Below, piece after piece: positions 36,132-51,169 of a stretch of 64,000 nt of DNA (its first letter is position 1; every line of letters begins with the position of its first letter). This DNA comes from Acanthacorydalis orientalis (taxonomy: Eukaryota > Arthropoda > Insecta > Megaloptera > Corydalidae), in NCBI GenBank assembly GCA_034766995.1, contig CM068313.1, positions 24,459,012 through 24,523,011 of the forward strand, in the 5' to 3' direction. Made by a program: the position numbers and the translations under genes. The notes under the pieces were generated by a model. It was not told where the DNA came from and ran no database searches. It was given only the letters and a program-made list of their open reading frames with translations.

Positions 36132-39100
36132 ATGTCATAGGGATATTTATTTCTTTTTTAATTGCATTAATATTTATAAATAGTAGCTAAATTATTTAAC
36201 TTGAACGTTTTGTCATTTACATACACTACTAAATCTGATTATTTATATGAACATTTCTATTTATAGATGGATTTATAGATTAAAGTACTTCTTTTTAATA
36301 TTTAGAAATAAATTGAAAACTTTTCTGTAGGGAAATTTGTTTTTTTGAATGTCAACCTTATGTCAGTTTGGAATTAATTAATATCAAGTTTTTATTAAAG
36401 AAAAATAATTTATATTCTATATCTATACAAAAAAAATTCAGGACTAAATTACAATTTGTTTGGAAATAAATGTATTTTTTCTGAAAGTAATGATTCTGTT
36501 CAACCATTTATAATAATTTTCGGTGGATGTGCGCATGATCACGTTTTTTCTTGACTGATTACAAAAATATTACAATTGAATTAAACATTTGTATTATATG
36601 GTAATCATAAAGTAGATTTATGCCCATTGAAAGTACTCAAAAATATACATATTATAATTTATATATAAGCTTTGTTGAAGAAAAACTACAAATTTCCAAC
36701 AATATACATATTGTTCTTGACAATATTAATTTTACTTTAATAGGAAGAGCAAACATACAGAAGATTTGATTTGATTTTTGTTTAATTAATACGTAAAATG
36801 AAAGTTAATACATATAAAGTTTGCCTTTATTGTACTTTGCAATTTATTAAACAAAATATAAAATTGAAAAAGTCCACAGAATTTTATTTTTATAAATTTC
36901 TAAATATCTAATTTGTATAAATTGTAGATTTTTATATTTGAGAATTTTAAACAAGATTTTTAAACGTAAGAGATATGTTTTGTAAATTTTATAGTCATAT
37001 GTTATTATAATCTACGATTTATATTTATGTAAATTTTTCGAATTTTTTATAATTTTTTTTAAACTTTGAATTTTGTATAATACTTGTACTTTTCACATAC
37101 AATTATGTAAAGGCAACTTTAAAAGCACATTCTTTATAGATTTTATAAAACGAAATTTCTGAATTTTTCAATTTGATAGAATCAATTGTTGAAATTAAAA
37201 ATCACCAGTTCTCCTAACTGAATGAGGTCGCTGTTTGTGGGTTTGAGACATTAATTTTTTCTTTTGGGAAAGTATTAAATATATAGCTACCTTAATAATG
37301 TTTGATACAAGACGAGAAAACACATTAAAAAAATGGTTGTAAACTAGGAAAAACTTAAGAATGATTGATATAAATCAGGTGTTAACCAATTTTATTTAAG
37401 AAAATTTTAAGGTTTCGAAATTCATAGCGAGTGTACATAATTTATTTATAAAAAAATATTTAATCGGTCAGGTCAAAATAAAAAGTGGCTATATAAAACA
37501 TATTTTTGAGTACATAAAACAGATTAGAAGTCTAAATTTTTTTTTCAATTACTGAAATAATAAATATAATTACTTTTCAATAGAAATGTCTCCATTAAAT
37601 CATATATTTCTAACTAATATTATCTGCTCTTTAATTTAGTATGAAATATTGGTTATTTAAAAAATATAAAATTTTCACTCAAACAGTTGCACTCACAATT
37701 GAAAAGTGGTTTATAACTTTGAGTTTACGCAACAAAGCTTTTTATTACTCGCTCTCGCTTCGGGATTGGTTCGTTAATATTTTTTTTTAAAAATTAAAAT
37801 CCTTTTAAAACAGTGTTACGGGTATATACAAAAGAGCACAAATCAGGCAACACCTGATAAAGGTTAGTTGTCTTCTTTAGAGTTCTAAAATAAAGAAAAG
37901 CTTTTTCGTTATCCTACGCACTGAGTATGATGGTATTCAACAAAAAGTATACATAAAATAAAAATTCTACTGTGTCTATGAAAATGAAAACTGAAACTTC
38001 CAATAAAACTAAGTGTTTTGATTTAAATACAAAATTAATATAAATGTATGATTTATAGGTATTTATTACTACAAAATAATTTTCATGTTACATACATATT
38101 TCGTATTTTTTTGGAAAAATATTATAATAAACAATAAACATTTATAATTCAAATGTTTTTAAAAATAAATATGAATTTGAAATTACATTACTATTTGTTT
38201 AAAACTTGACAGAGAAAAATTAATGATTTTTATTCATGGCGTCTATTTAATTTATAAATGAAAAAAATATTTTTTTCTGTTATTGGTAATTAACAGTTAA
38301 GTGTATTGAATTATTATTTATTCATAATAAAATATTCGTTCATCGAAAACAAGAAATTTAATCAATATTTTTTCTCCCATATCTGTTTTTTTTTTACAAA
38401 TATATTAATATAGTTTTGAATTTCATTTAGATAAAAATTAATTTATTATTTATTTAACATAAGTATATAGAGTGAAATATTTACGAAAAAGGTTATTAAT
38501 TGTTATTGTTTATTAATAACCTTTATTGTATAGATTTCACGTGGTAAACATGACTTATTCTAGCGATATTCTTTTTTTCACACGTTCACAGATTGTGAGA
38601 AATAAGAATTGAATTTCTTATGAAGCTAATAATTACATTTAATTGCCGAGACATATTTTTTTGAATTCATACATTTTTCTTTGAAGGAAGACATATATTT
38701 CCTTTCTTTCACGTGTGCAATTCGTGCCAATTCGAATAAATAAGAAAACAAGATGCAACCTAGTATATCAAATGGAAGCAGAGGTATTAAATTTCACATA
38801 CATGACAAATTATTTAATTAGATAAGCAGCAATTGTATGAATAATTTTCATATTTTAATGTTATCTGACAACTATTGTAATTGCATGTTTCGTGAACGTA
38901 CGTAAAATTGAAAATTATTATTTTCAATATATTGTGTTTCATTTGAAGAAAGCGGATGTTTGCTTTGAAATAAAATAATTGAAATTAATTAATAATCTCA
39001 AAACAAATATATTTTTTAAGAAATATATTCAGTAGATAATGATTTGTGTTTTAAATTTTATAGTTAGTAAAAAATGTGATTTTTCGTTTTTTTTTTTGTC

Positions 39101-40476
39101 ATTTTGATATATATATATATATTTATTCATGTTTTCTAAAATCATTTTTTTTATTAAAAATATCGTATTACAGTCTTTTTCATTTCTTGTACTTTATTTA
39201 AAAGTTTTGTGAAATACTGTGTTAATAATTACATTAAGGTTATGATTCAATTTTTATTTATAATCTTTAGTTTACTCGATATTATTTGATATTATATGCC
39301 ATGATTCTGTTTATTTGGTTGTGGAATACACCGTAAGATTATATTTTCTTAGTACGAAATGTTGTATATGACAACATGTACAACATTGATGAATATACAA
39401 GAATACAACATTACAAGAATTGATTAATAACTATTTCTTTTATTATTAATGTAATTATTTATAATTTGTTGTATCTTTATTTAAATTTAAAAAGAATTTG
39501 GTTATTTTAATTTTGTAAATTAAATTAAATCATTTTAATTGTTTAAAACATTTACAAAATGGTTATACATAAAATTTATTTTAAGGTATTTAGAATTAAA
39601 GTATTTTTATTTTTCTTGATGAACTTAAAATATTCATACAAGTGATAAATTATTGGAATACATTTAAAATACACTTCTTTTAAGTTTTACGTTAGTTTTA
39701 TGATAAAAATTAAGAAAGGTAATAAATGTCATCAATATTTATTATACCTTAAAAATGTTTTAAATATTTATAAATGTAAAAATTATATTTAAATATTATA
39801 ACTAATTAGAAACTAGTTCGTGGGCTAATCTTTAGGTTTCCAATGTGCCTTTAAAACTCAAATAATCAATCAATCAATTATAGAAACTAGTGATTTAATT
39901 TGAACAAGCTATTTGATTTTTATTTTTAAAACCAAACACTTTTTATCGAAAATTATACTAAATTCTTTTTTTACATAAACTATTTATAGTAAAATATTAT
40001 TTTCGTTACAATTATATTTATATTTTTAAAGCAAAAAGAAATAGATACGTTGAATTCATTTTTGTAGTTAACACAAATATTTGGAATAGCTGAAATTTAT
40101 TAATTTTAAATCATCAATACTTTCTGATAATTTATTTTAGATTTCTAGTGTACCCGTCTAATTTTATATGAAAAATATATTGTTTGAAATACTATTATTA
40201 TTTTTCACTGAAAAAATACTGTATAAGAAATATTTCTAAATTGAATGAGTGTTAAAAGCATTGTGATTTTCATATATACATAAACCTTTTTGCAGGTAAG
40301 ATTGAAAATTGGTTTGTTGAAAGTTAGGGTAAGTTCGAATTCCTTTGATACGTCAACTTTACTTTCTCCTCCATCCATATAAAATGCAAATTGGAACAAT
40401 GTAAGCGAAGAAAAATAATAAAATACAACAATAGAAAAGCAACTGCTTGGTTTCTAATTAAATTGATTCAGTAACA
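36132..40476. other. AT-rich intergenic DNA, no confirmed gene
   Basis: About 4.3 kb with no TA array longer than about 16 bases, unlike the rest of the window. The only suggestive spot is a short start codon plus donor at 38753-38784. Frames otherwise close quickly. Confidence 0.5.
38753..38783 (+). other. Possible tiny first coding exon, MQPSISNGSR then donor
   Basis: ATG at 38753 in an ACAAGATG context opens MQPSISNGSR, followed by AGAG|GTATTA, a moderate donor. The 60 bases before it (CACGTGTGCAATTCGTGCC) are less AT-rich than the surroundings and could be a 5' UTR. No matching downstream exon was found, so this may be chance. Confidence 0.2.
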
Positions 40477-40489
40477 CTATCTTTGTTTT

Positions 40490-40973
40490 ATGTTACACTT
40501 AACTACCTGTCTGAAATACGAGTAGCTTGCACAGCAGACTCGGGACTTTCTGCATAGATGGTGCGCGTTCACAAGTTTCATTAGTCTCTGAGTCAGTTCA
40601 TCCTCCGCATTCGTTCTGTTAGCACGTGCGGTTTTGTGCGCTCCGTTGCGTTTCACTTGTTCTGTTGATAAACAATTCATACTCGTTTTAATTGTTTTGT
40701 ATTAAGTGTGAAGTGTGTTGGTTATGGTTTTGTTCTAATTAAAAAAATAACGCATTGGTTGATTGGTCGTTTGATTGATTGATTGATGGATTGTTGTCAA
40801 TATGTTTTATTTTGCAAGATTTGTGTTTATGTAATTTTTGTTTTTGTGACTGTTGTTTTTGGGGGCAATGCGTCGCGGCGAATGACTTCTATGTTGTGTT
40901 GGGGAGTCCACAACATCAATAAATCGATAGCCGGCTTTTACAACTACCGCACCGTCGATTGACAGCTTATAAG
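40490..40973 (+). other. GC-richer island ending in a splice donor, likely non-coding first exon
   Basis: The block contains GC-rich sequence (GCACGTGCGG, GCGTCGCGGCG) found almost nowhere else in the window. An arthropod-type initiator TCAGT at 40593-40597 is followed at +28 from its A by GCACGT, matching the DPE consensus RGWYVT at five of six positions. The island ends CTTATAAG|GTAAAAA at 40973/40974. Short upstream AUG frames (for example ATGCGTCGCGGCGAATGA near 40869) and no long frame suggest a 5' UTR exon. The gene's coding part would then be downstream, possibly outside the window. Its identity cannot be told from this exon. Confidence 0.45.
40593..40627 (+). promoter_or_regulatory. 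Candidate Inr plus DPE core promoter
   Basis: TCAGTT initiator with its A at 40595 and GCACGT at 40622-40627, the correct spacing for a TATA-less insect promoter. Both motifs are short, so chance is possible. Confidence 0.35.
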
Positions 40974-41221
40974 GTAAAAATACCGGTTGTTTGGTTCTTT
41001 ATTGATAACGTAGGTTTCAAATCATTAATACACTTTCGATTTTAATGGGTAATGTGTGCCCTGAATATTGATTGTTATGCAATTTATCTTTTTTTAGACT
41101 GTATGTATATTAATATGTATATGTGTTAAAAATGTGTATGTATCAAGTTCACGTGAATGTGCACATAGTTTTTTTTTTGATAAAAGTGTTTTTCTTAAAA
41201 AAGAGGGTATAACACATCAAG

Positions 41222-41222
<1 letters not shown>

Positions 41223-41265
<43 letters not shown>
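41223..41265. repeat. (TA)n, about 21 units
   Basis: Lies 250 bp after the candidate first exon donor. Confidence 0.92.
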
Positions 41266-41269
<4 letters not shown>

Positions 41270-41620
41270 ATGTTTATTTATTACATTTTAGAATATTAAC
41301 TAAGTTTAAAACGCAACTAGATTATGATGACAGTTAATCAAAATATGCGATCCCATAAAAAACTTATTAAAAATTGTAGCGTGTCAATAAAAAATAAGCT
41401 ACTTTTTTGAACAGTTAATTTAATTGTATTAACATTAATGCATTCGGATAAAATTATAAAAAATATATTTTTTTTATTAAAATACAAATTAACTTTATAC
41501 CAAATACAAGATTTTGATTTTCTCGCTTGAATGAATACTAAAAATAACCGGATCCACTTTTTTAATTTTATATATATTAATTTCCATTTTCAGTAATAAT
41601 AAAGTAATTCGAGTTCTTGT

Positions 41621-41623
<3 letters not shown>

Positions 41624-41679
<56 letters not shown>
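41624..41679. repeat. (TA)n, about 28 units
   Basis: Uninterrupted run between GTGTT and ATTAGTCGG. Confidence 0.93.
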
Positions 41680-41683
<4 letters not shown>

Positions 41684-42228
41684 GTCGGAGAGATTTGATT
41701 TTAAAATTAGTTAAGTCCGCTTTAAAAGAAAATTATTCAAAAATTCCCATGCATATTATGATATTTTATCCTTTTTTGTATATCGTTAATTTTATTAAAA
41801 GGACATGACAGTGATTCTTTTTTGGTAACTTTGAGATTTATTTCTATTTAAATATTACAAAGATTTATCAGAGTTTTTGTTTAATTATTATATTAATTGA
41901 ATACATTGTGTTAATTGCAGTATTAAAAATATTTACCACGTATTTAATTTCCACTTTTAAACGTGTTTGGTTTGTAAGATTAATTTATTTATAAGTTTTT
42001 ATAATGCTTGAGTGGTTTGAAACTAATGTATTTATAATAATATTCATTAATACAGCTTTTCTTAGTCATTATTATTTTATCAATGGTTTATAATGAAAAA
42101 TTCACATTAACTACATACATAAGTAGTATACATAATTTAATGATTTTGTATTAGCTATGCTTAAAAAATAGCAAACAATTGGTATTTGTGTGTTACTGTT
42201 TTTATTATTTGATTTATACGATTTAGAA

Positions 42229-42231
<3 letters not shown>

Positions 42232-42300
<69 letters not shown>

Positions 42301-42301
42301 T
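42232..42301. repeat. (TA)n-(CA)n compound tract
   Basis: About 24 TA units followed directly by about ten CA units. Confidence 0.94.
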
Positions 42302-42602
42302 GTATTACTTTTTAAATATTTAATAAATTTACATTCTGCATACATTGGTTATTACTTCATCCTACATATCACTGGATTGTGATTAGTTTATTAATTAAAT
42401 TTATAATATATCTTTTAATTATTTTATTCATAAAGATGTCTATTATTCTTTAATCGTTAATATTAAAAATATTTTTGTATTATTTTTAATGACTTTAACA
42501 TTTATTTTTAATTTATGCTTTGAAAAAATCTTGGTAAAACTTAATACAATTAATAGGAACAAGTTTATTGCAAAATAAATATTTCTGTTCCTGTTCAGTT
42601 GT

Positions 42603-42604
<2 letters not shown>

Positions 42605-42663
<59 letters not shown>
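42605..42663. repeat. (TA)n, about 29 units
   Basis: Uninterrupted; open on both strands as a Tyr-Ile frame, which is an artefact. Confidence 0.93.
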
Positions 42664-42668
<5 letters not shown>

Positions 42669-45053
42669 ATATCTATATGTGGTTTTCAGCCCTGAGAATA
42701 AAATAATCAACATAAATTGTAATTTTATGTTTTATTATTCTACGCAGTTAGTATTTTTATGGTTTCATTATACTGTTTACATTTTTGAATAAACTTAAAC
42801 AATAATTAGTTAAATTAATTATATAGCATAGAACATACTTTTTTTAATGACAGACCGTAAAATTACAAGGATTTAATTTTTCAAATGTTTTTTGAATCAT
42901 TTTTATGCACGTATCGTTTAAAATACATTTTGGGAATATTTTTGTTTATGAAATAATTGATATAATTAAATGCACTTTACATTGATGTGAGATGTGATCT
43001 TATGTTTGTGTGTTTTACTGAATACTTTGTAATCTAAATTGCAAACATTTTAATTTAAGATGGTATTATATAATTACAATTTAATATTATAAAATACAAC
43101 ATGAATAACGACAATGTAAACAAGTCTATTTCGAAATCAAAAGTATATAATTAATTTATGGTTTCATATAATACTATTTAATAATTAATTTGATCTTTTG
43201 GTTTATGAATGACAGTTGATAAAATAAAATAGTTTTAGTGAGTATACTGTTAAGGAAGAATGGTTGATTACTTTTGTAAAAAAATATTGTTTCATCAACA
43301 CAATTTAGGTCCTGACAGTTTGTAATATTAAAACATAAAAACATTATTCTATCGGTTTATTTGATCTTTTTAGAAGTGCAAAAAAACAAACTATCGAAAA
43401 TGTATTGATAATAAAATCGTTTCTGCGTAGGTAGGTATATTAGACATCGCTGCCATAAAATTTAACATGTAATTTAAATATAAGTGAATTCAGAGACTTT
43501 TATCCATTAAAATTCAATATTGCCGATAATGTGGACATTGACCGTTGTAAGAGGTGCAGCAGAGATGACACTGGTTGTCAAAACTTATTGTCGAAAATGA
43601 TTAGTTAGTTTTTTTAATTGAAATATGAAGTTGATGTTTTCCTTGAATTGTAGAGTATATAAGGTCACTACTGATATACGGAACGAAATTAAAATTCATT
43701 TCATTTGTCTATTAAGATTTTGACGTTGAAATTATGTCTATATTTTAATTATATGTTCTTAAATGTGACATTTAGATATTTAAAGTCTCGAAAATTAAAC
43801 GTTGAGCGATCAGACAATAAACTAATTTTTATAATAACATTTATTTTGATTTTTATGACTTGTTTTATTGAACCTTTCAAATGTATAGTTTATATATATA
43901 TATATATATAGTTTTATAATAATATCTGTGTTTAAATATTTATTCGTTTATAGTCTTAAGAATTGAAAAATAACTATTTTTTACAATAAAAATCATAGTT
44001 ATTTTTTAACAGTTGTTTGATGTTATGTATAGCTTCTTAAATATCTTATTTAAATTAAATATTGCATTTGGCGTAGACAAAAAAAATGTGTAGGAATGCT
44101 AAAAGTATGAAGTAATGTAACATTTTACACCTACCGTGAATATGTCGAATATAAAAATACTTTTTTTTATAAATATATTATCAATTATCATTGTTATACA
44201 ATCATCAGCATGCCTCACTGAAATAAAATATTTCCTTCAGATCACACTGTTTGATGGAATGTTTTTGATGGAATATTTTTTATGTTAGCATTTTATCCTT
44301 TTTGCAAGAGTTTTTGAACCAATCAACTATCAATATGGAAAATAAAATTGTGAAAATCAATTAATGTTATATCCTCTTATTTATTGGCATATTATAATAA
44401 AATTGCATAATTAGTTTCAACTCGATTGAAGGTCATTAACTTATGTCGACAGGGGGTACAGTATATTTGACTACTATTGGGAGGAAAGTCACAAAAATGT
44501 GTTTAAAACTGGAAAATTTGAAGAGCAAAATCAGTAATTAACGAAACATTTTATTTTTGTAAAATTTATTGTAGCTTTAAAATTCTAACCAATGAATATT
44601 TATTATGAATAGTACTAAAAATTTGTATAAAATTTGTATAACTATGTTGTTAATTATTGATTTTTATGATAGATCATGCTCCAAATATGTACAATTAGAA
44701 CTGTGAAAAAATGTATAAATCATATTAGAAATTAAAATATAATTATTAAATTTAATATATTTTTTCTTATAAATGTATATTTTATCATAGTATTGTTTGC
44801 GTATGTGAACATCCTTTTTTTGTACTATTTGAAGCATACGTTAATATATAAATATAGTACTAAATTCATGCTAATTATAATAATACAATTGTTAGTAAAG
44901 TGAATAATATCAGTATGCTTTTATTTCAAAACTTTCAAAAGAAAACATATCTTCATCCTTTACCGAAAGGTACAAACATCAGTTTTATTCTGAAATTTTA
45001 CTGTTGTCAAGAAATAAATTAAAACTTAAGATAAATTTTTATTGATAATTAAC

Positions 45054-45093
<40 letters not shown>

Positions 45094-45199
45094 GCTTTGT
45101 AGATTGTTGCTTGTAATGAACGGTATGCTGAACTGAATTGAGTACCAGCTTTATGATCATGATCTTAATAGGTCCAGTAAAATGTTTTCAAGAAAACTA

Positions 45200-45436
45200 T
45201 ATTAAATCCGGAAAAAAAGAAGCTAAAGCCGCACTGGTGCCACTATGACTATCGCGAATAAAAAAACCGGCTTAATTACCACAACGTGTTAATTGCTCTC
45301 ATGTAAAATATAGTTTATCTCGTGTAAAGGTCTTAAGAATGCGGTGGCGGTGCAGAACAAATCTACGACAAAAATATTTCGTCACACCCACACCTGCTTT
45401 ACAGATACAACGGGACGTATTAGTTTAGATTATCAG
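45200..45436 (+). other. Less AT-rich patch ending in a donor-like site
   Basis: Contains GCGGTGGCGGTGCAG and CACACCCACACCTGC, well above local G+C, and ends ATTATCAG|GTAACA. No long open frame. Could be an alternative non-coding exon or an enhancer. Confidence 0.25.
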
Positions 45437-46004
45437 GTAACAAACTTGTAATTATGTAGTCAAATTAACACAGTTCGTGAATTATTTATATTACATGCGT
45501 CTTTTATGTGTCTATCGTAAAGTAGCAGATTTGTTCAAGTGAAACCGATATTTAACTAGACCTATAGATCTTGTGCAAGTGTATGTAGGTAGCTATATGA
45601 AAAATTACCGTGACATTTTTTTTATTTTTCCTTATAATTTATGTACTGATCTTGTTTTTTAATTTATGGCCTCGGAAACATTAAAGCAAGCGTGAAAGTT
45701 ATTTTATATTACCTTTCGTACAAATGATTCATATTCACGTTTCGGTAATGAGTTATCGTACAGTTTGGGTTTTGGAAGTTTTATTTTATCAATGAGTAGT
45801 GGATAGTAAAGTTCAGAATATATACTGACTTTTAATTAAATACAATTATCAAGTTTTGTTTTCAGTGTAAATTTATTATACTTTTTGTCAGTCTATTGTA
45901 TGATCTTTTATAATTTTCATAAATGATTGAATTAGTTTCCTAATAGAATATAGAAAGCATTTGGATGATTAAAATGTGTTTGTAATTTTAATTTTCTTTG
46001 AGTA

Positions 46005-46006
<2 letters not shown>

Positions 46007-46068
<62 letters not shown>
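46007..46068. repeat. (TA)n, about 30 units
   Basis: Ends in TATTTATTTATATATAG. Confidence 0.92.
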
Positions 46069-46071
<3 letters not shown>

Positions 46072-47658
46072 TTATATATAGTAAAATCAAATCAATCTAG
46101 ATTTATAAAAACTGGTGCTTAATAAAATTAACTGTCTGTCAGTATTTAATAGTTAAAGTATAATAATTTTGTAATAAAATATTAATATATCATTTATATA
46201 AGGATTATTAACAGAAATTAAATAAATAATGAAATTGAAATATAGTTTATGTATAAGTTGTTTCATAAAACTTGTTTTTCGGGGACTCCCGAACATAAAT
46301 TAATTTTTCATGTTCTTGAAATGGATTATTCAGAAGTGACTTATGATGACCGTGAAAAAAAATCATCAGTGTATATTAAGTGTAGATGATGTGTTCTTTT
46401 TTGTTTGTTTATTGCAGCTAACACACGTATTACAATTCGGTCAAATTAATCATGCCGTTTGAATTAGTGTAAAGAGAACATATAGAGGTTACCCACCTAT
46501 TAATATTTAGTATAAGTAGGAATGTATTAAAGGCGTTGTCCTGAACTGGATCACCACATATGTTTTCTCTTGTGGGCTTATTTGATAAATGAGCAGTGGC
46601 TGTTTCAGTTTCATGACTGTAGAGATTAGATTTTTTAGAGGCGACGTTATTTGTGCCCCGTTTTATTTTACAGTAAATTATCGTTCGAGTGCTATATTGA
46701 CGTTAAAAAAAATATTGAATTATGTATTCATTATATAAGTATTATCCTAACATTAAACTTTGTTTATTAAGCGTATCTTTTTGTTCGAAATAATTAACGA
46801 TTTTTATTTAAGAAATTCAAATAATTTCCACACTATTTATTATACTTTAAACAAATATTTTAGTTTATAATAAGCAGTTTGACGATTTCATAAATAATAT
46901 CGAATAAGTGACGTTGAAGATTTTGTTCTTGAAAAAGTAGTAAGTGATCAATCTTCATATAGATTATTCTAAATAATTAAATACATGTTAGTTGATTCAA
47001 TATTAGTAAGCGTTTGTCTGTTTAAAATAATTGTATGTAAATGATAGAAGGGAGATTAAAATTAAGTATTTGTATTTGAATACCCTCTTTAAAAATATTT
47101 ACAATAAAAATATAAAAAGTAAAGAAGTGTATGAATTTTTATTTTCTCGTAATTCTCGTATTTTTAAGTATCTTCATAATTTGTATGTTTCGATATATTT
47201 TGCTCGGTCATTGGCTATTGATTACTAAGGTTCAAGAACATAGTAAAAGTGTTGTCAGAAATTTATGCAAATAATTTTTAATATTTACCATGATTGAAAA
47301 TATATAAAAAACAAGGTTATATTGTTAATAAAATAATAAGTGCAAGTATTAATTATTTCATATTTTATGTTCATTCATAGACATTTTATTTAATAACATT
47401 GAAAAGTAATTAATTTTTAAAAAGCGTAATTGTAAAAGTGTAAAAGTCATATTTTTGTTCATAAATACATTATAAAAAAATATTTTACATGTCAAAACAA
47501 TATATATTTTTAAAAGTTTTTCTCATTAGAAGTCAATATATTACTGGTAATCATGAAGAACGCATATGAAGATCAAAGTGAAGCTTGTAATAGCATTTGC
47601 TTAAAGAATGTTATAGAAGTCATAAGTACAGAAAAAGAAAAAATCAAATATTTTGAAG

Positions 47659-47661
<3 letters not shown>

Positions 47662-47726
<65 letters not shown>

Positions 47727-47728
47727 CT
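47662..47728. repeat. (TA)n-(TG)n compound tract
   Basis: About 23 TA units, then ATGTATGTGTGTGTGTGTAT. Confidence 0.92.
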
Positions 47729-49129
47729 TGTATGTATGCATGAATATATAAGTTTAGTATATATTTTAAATAAATAGCTACGGACCTGAATTAGTATTAG
47801 TTTACAAAACAAATAGTTCAATTTTATGCAAATAAATTTGCTCGTTAATTATTGTCAAGCTGTATCTCATTTATTTATTCGCCAATGAAGTTTGTATAAT
47901 GAAAATACAGCGATGATTGTTATTGATGTGTTAAATGTAGCGAATAAACCAATTAGTCCAATTCGTATTAATAAAGTATTAGTTTTTTTTTCTCCACGAG
48001 AAAATATCGATTTACATATTGATTGTACATCATAGAATTTAATGTTTATGATACCTATATACGGTAAGTTCCATAACTTAAAGATTTTTTCAGGGTCTAT
48101 GTATTAATTTGATTTTGATATCTATTTGTTCAGTTACTAATATAAGGCCACATACTGAGCAGGTGCAAAAAGAGAGGCAATATACAAATGTATTCTGTTT
48201 TTGACACGCTTAATAGAGACCAGTTTTAAAATATTAGATCTCAATACAAAAACGATATATACGTATGATAAATTGAATTTTGTGAAGTTTTTATTAGATA
48301 TGCATTTTTTTTAATCTTTCAGGCGCATAAATATTTATCCAACTGTGTTTTTATATTCAGTTCATTGAAAATACATTGAACTTACATCTCATTTGCGTGT
48401 ATAGTATTTTTGACGCATAAAATAATTATTTATTATTAATACTTAGGTAGAAATCGAAGAAAGAAGAATCTGAATTCTAAAATATCCTTGTAATTTGATA
48501 GTTATACAGTTCGTAGTTATAAAAATTTCATTGTAAAAAAATCCACACTTGCATTTTTTTTAAAGTTTTTTGCTTTTTTTTTCTATATAAAAATGTTTTA
48601 GTTGTAAGTTAATAATTGAATAGAATAAAACGGAACAAATGATTATGAAAACATGATTACTTTTTTTTAAAAAAAAACAGTAGTTATTGTTTATAAAATT
48701 AATTTCACTTCAGTGAAGACACATCATAATTTTTACATTTTTCATTCAACGTACAAATTATTTTTTATTTCAGCTGAATTATAATAACTTATCGATGGAA
48801 ATATTATTATTTTGTGTAGCCACAGAATGTATTTTAACATAATTTGTTGAAAGGCGATTTAGTTCACTTTTATACTAACAGATTGAAGAATCATATTGAC
48901 ATTTATTATTTATGTTTTAAAAGTTTTGTAATTTTTTTGGTGGCATCGTCAATAATTTGTATTCTATTTGTAACCTCAAATAGCTACATTTTTAAGATGT
49001 TTTCTTCTTTATTGCTTTGTGACGCTACTTTAAAAACATCACCTTTTCTCTTATTCTGCTTTTGTTATATAATAATTAAAAAAAATATTATTGCAAATTA
49101 TTTGTTTAATTCTTTAGAAATAGTGCATG

Positions 49130-49131
<2 letters not shown>

Positions 49132-49192
<61 letters not shown>
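49132..49192. repeat. (TA)n-(GA)n compound tract
   Basis: About 22 TA units pass directly into about eight GA units, the same junction type as at 20759-20792. Confidence 0.93.
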
Positions 49193-49938
49193 ATGTGTAA
49201 TTGTATAGAATAATTATTAAAGAAACGAATCACGTGCTCAATCAAGATTTAAGGAGATTCACGATACCGTAAAAATAGTCTCATATATCATTTAATTATA
49301 GTATTCAATTATTATTTTACTGATTACTTATCAAAACTGACACGTTATTCTATCTGAGATATTTAATTTGTATTTTGTTTCGCGTTATGTTTGATTTCAG
49401 ATTGACATTCAAAATAATCTATAATTAATCATTTCGAACACATATCATATTCACATAAGAGAGATAAGTTGATTAATTTCCATACAGGGTAATATTTCCA
49501 CGTTAATATTTCCGTGTACTAGATCTCATACACGTGCGCACGTAAACTCATTATGTCATTAGCAAATAAGTAAGTGTAGCGCATAAATTGTTTGTTTTCT
49601 GTAGTGTTTGTGTATTTATTACACAAGTGAAAGGTTATTGAATGTTTGAGTGAGTACAGATAGTAAGAGTACAGACTATTACAAATCGAATACTAATAAG
49701 AGTATGTTAATAATTCAAATTGATGTTTGCAATTTTCCATATACAGAGAAGTGCTTTTTAATTCTATTCAATATTTGTATTTTTTTGTACATGTGACTTT
49801 CTTAAAATAACACGTTCAATATTTCCCACCAGTTTTCTCTTTTATTAATACTAATAAATAATATGGAGTAGCTAGAAGTGTATCAAAATTGATGTATTGA
49901 CAATTTATTATGAAATAGATTAACTTTTTAAATAATTA

Positions 49939-49961
49939 GTTATATATATACACACACACAC

Positions 49962-50034
<73 letters not shown>

Positions 50035-50035
50035 T
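49939..50035. repeat. (TA)n/(CA)n array with CA on both sides
   Basis: TA, CA, TA, CATA, about 20 TA units, then CA again. Both CA runs have the same orientation, so unlike 4900-5043 this tract is not an overall palindrome. Confidence 0.92.
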
Positions 50036-50309
50036 ACGTATTGAGTGTTCATATGTATGAAAGTAAGTATGTATAAATGTCAATTAGCAGGATATTCACG
50101 TATATAGCAAGTTTGTACTGAAATTCATAACTGTAAATTAAGTTTTTTAACCTGATGTTTTCTTAATAAAATTTTTATGTTTTACATATTAAAATTTCGA
50201 TATATAAACAAGTTGAGATCAACGTGGGGTGCCATTTAACAGCTATGTTTGTATTATTATCAGAAGCTGTACATTTATTTATATGCACAATTATATATAA
50301 ACATATGTA

Positions 50310-50349
<40 letters not shown>

Positions 50350-51167
50350 TCTCTAATTCGGTGTATTGAATTAAATATAGTTGTCTGAATGTTTTTAAAT
50401 ATCTGTATACTTAGTTATTTTTTTTAGTAAAAAATGTATTAATGTATTTTTTTAAATTTTGCAAAAGCATCGTTTGAAAAGCATAAGTAAAAGAAATATA
50501 TTTAATGATTTATTAACTTGTGAAAATTCTTAACATGATTAGATTAATTGTGATTTTTTACGAAATAAGTATTTTTATACAATGCATGCACTTTTATACA
50601 TATGTATATACATATTTTGATAGATAGTAGCAATTTTATACAAACTCAAAAAGATAGTTCTTTGCTAAGTTTTAGATTCACTATGTCAATTGTTCTTACT
50701 TTTGTAAATAAGTAATGATGAAAGGATAATATGTACATATGTTTTTATTCAGATATTTTAATGATAATTAAAATGATCATGTGAAGAACTATTTTGATAC
50801 ATTAAAATATGAGATAACTGATGAATGAAACATTTGGAATCAAATATTTATTATTTGAATTATTCGTACAAAAATATAAGGAATTAAAATATAAAATGGA
50901 AATTTTCATATATAAATAATTTGGTTGTTTATATTAATTAAATAAATAATGAGTATTTTAATGAATTGAAGAGGGATTGATCGTTTACAAAATTTATTTT
51001 GATTATTACCTTTTATGTTCTGAATAAGTTTCAGTGAAAATGGTATTAAAGGTATAAAAAATGATTTTATTTATGAATTACAAATATGCGTATGTTGATA
51101 AAAGTAATGAATATTAGCGTTTGTACTTACTTCTTTACTGTTTATAAATATTTTTAAGAAAGTAAAC

Positions 51168-51169
<2 letters not shown>

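Noticed and set aside
40477..40680. 67-residue minus-strand frame in the GC-rich island at 40.5 kb
   Set aside because: No recognisable domain; the splice donor and promoter-like motifs in the same island favour the plus strand. Balanced composition alone can leave a frame this long open.
48844..49200. 118-residue frame with hydrophobic segments
   Set aside because: Phe/Ile/Leu-rich translation is expected from T-rich DNA; it ends in a TA/GA array and has no motif or splice context.
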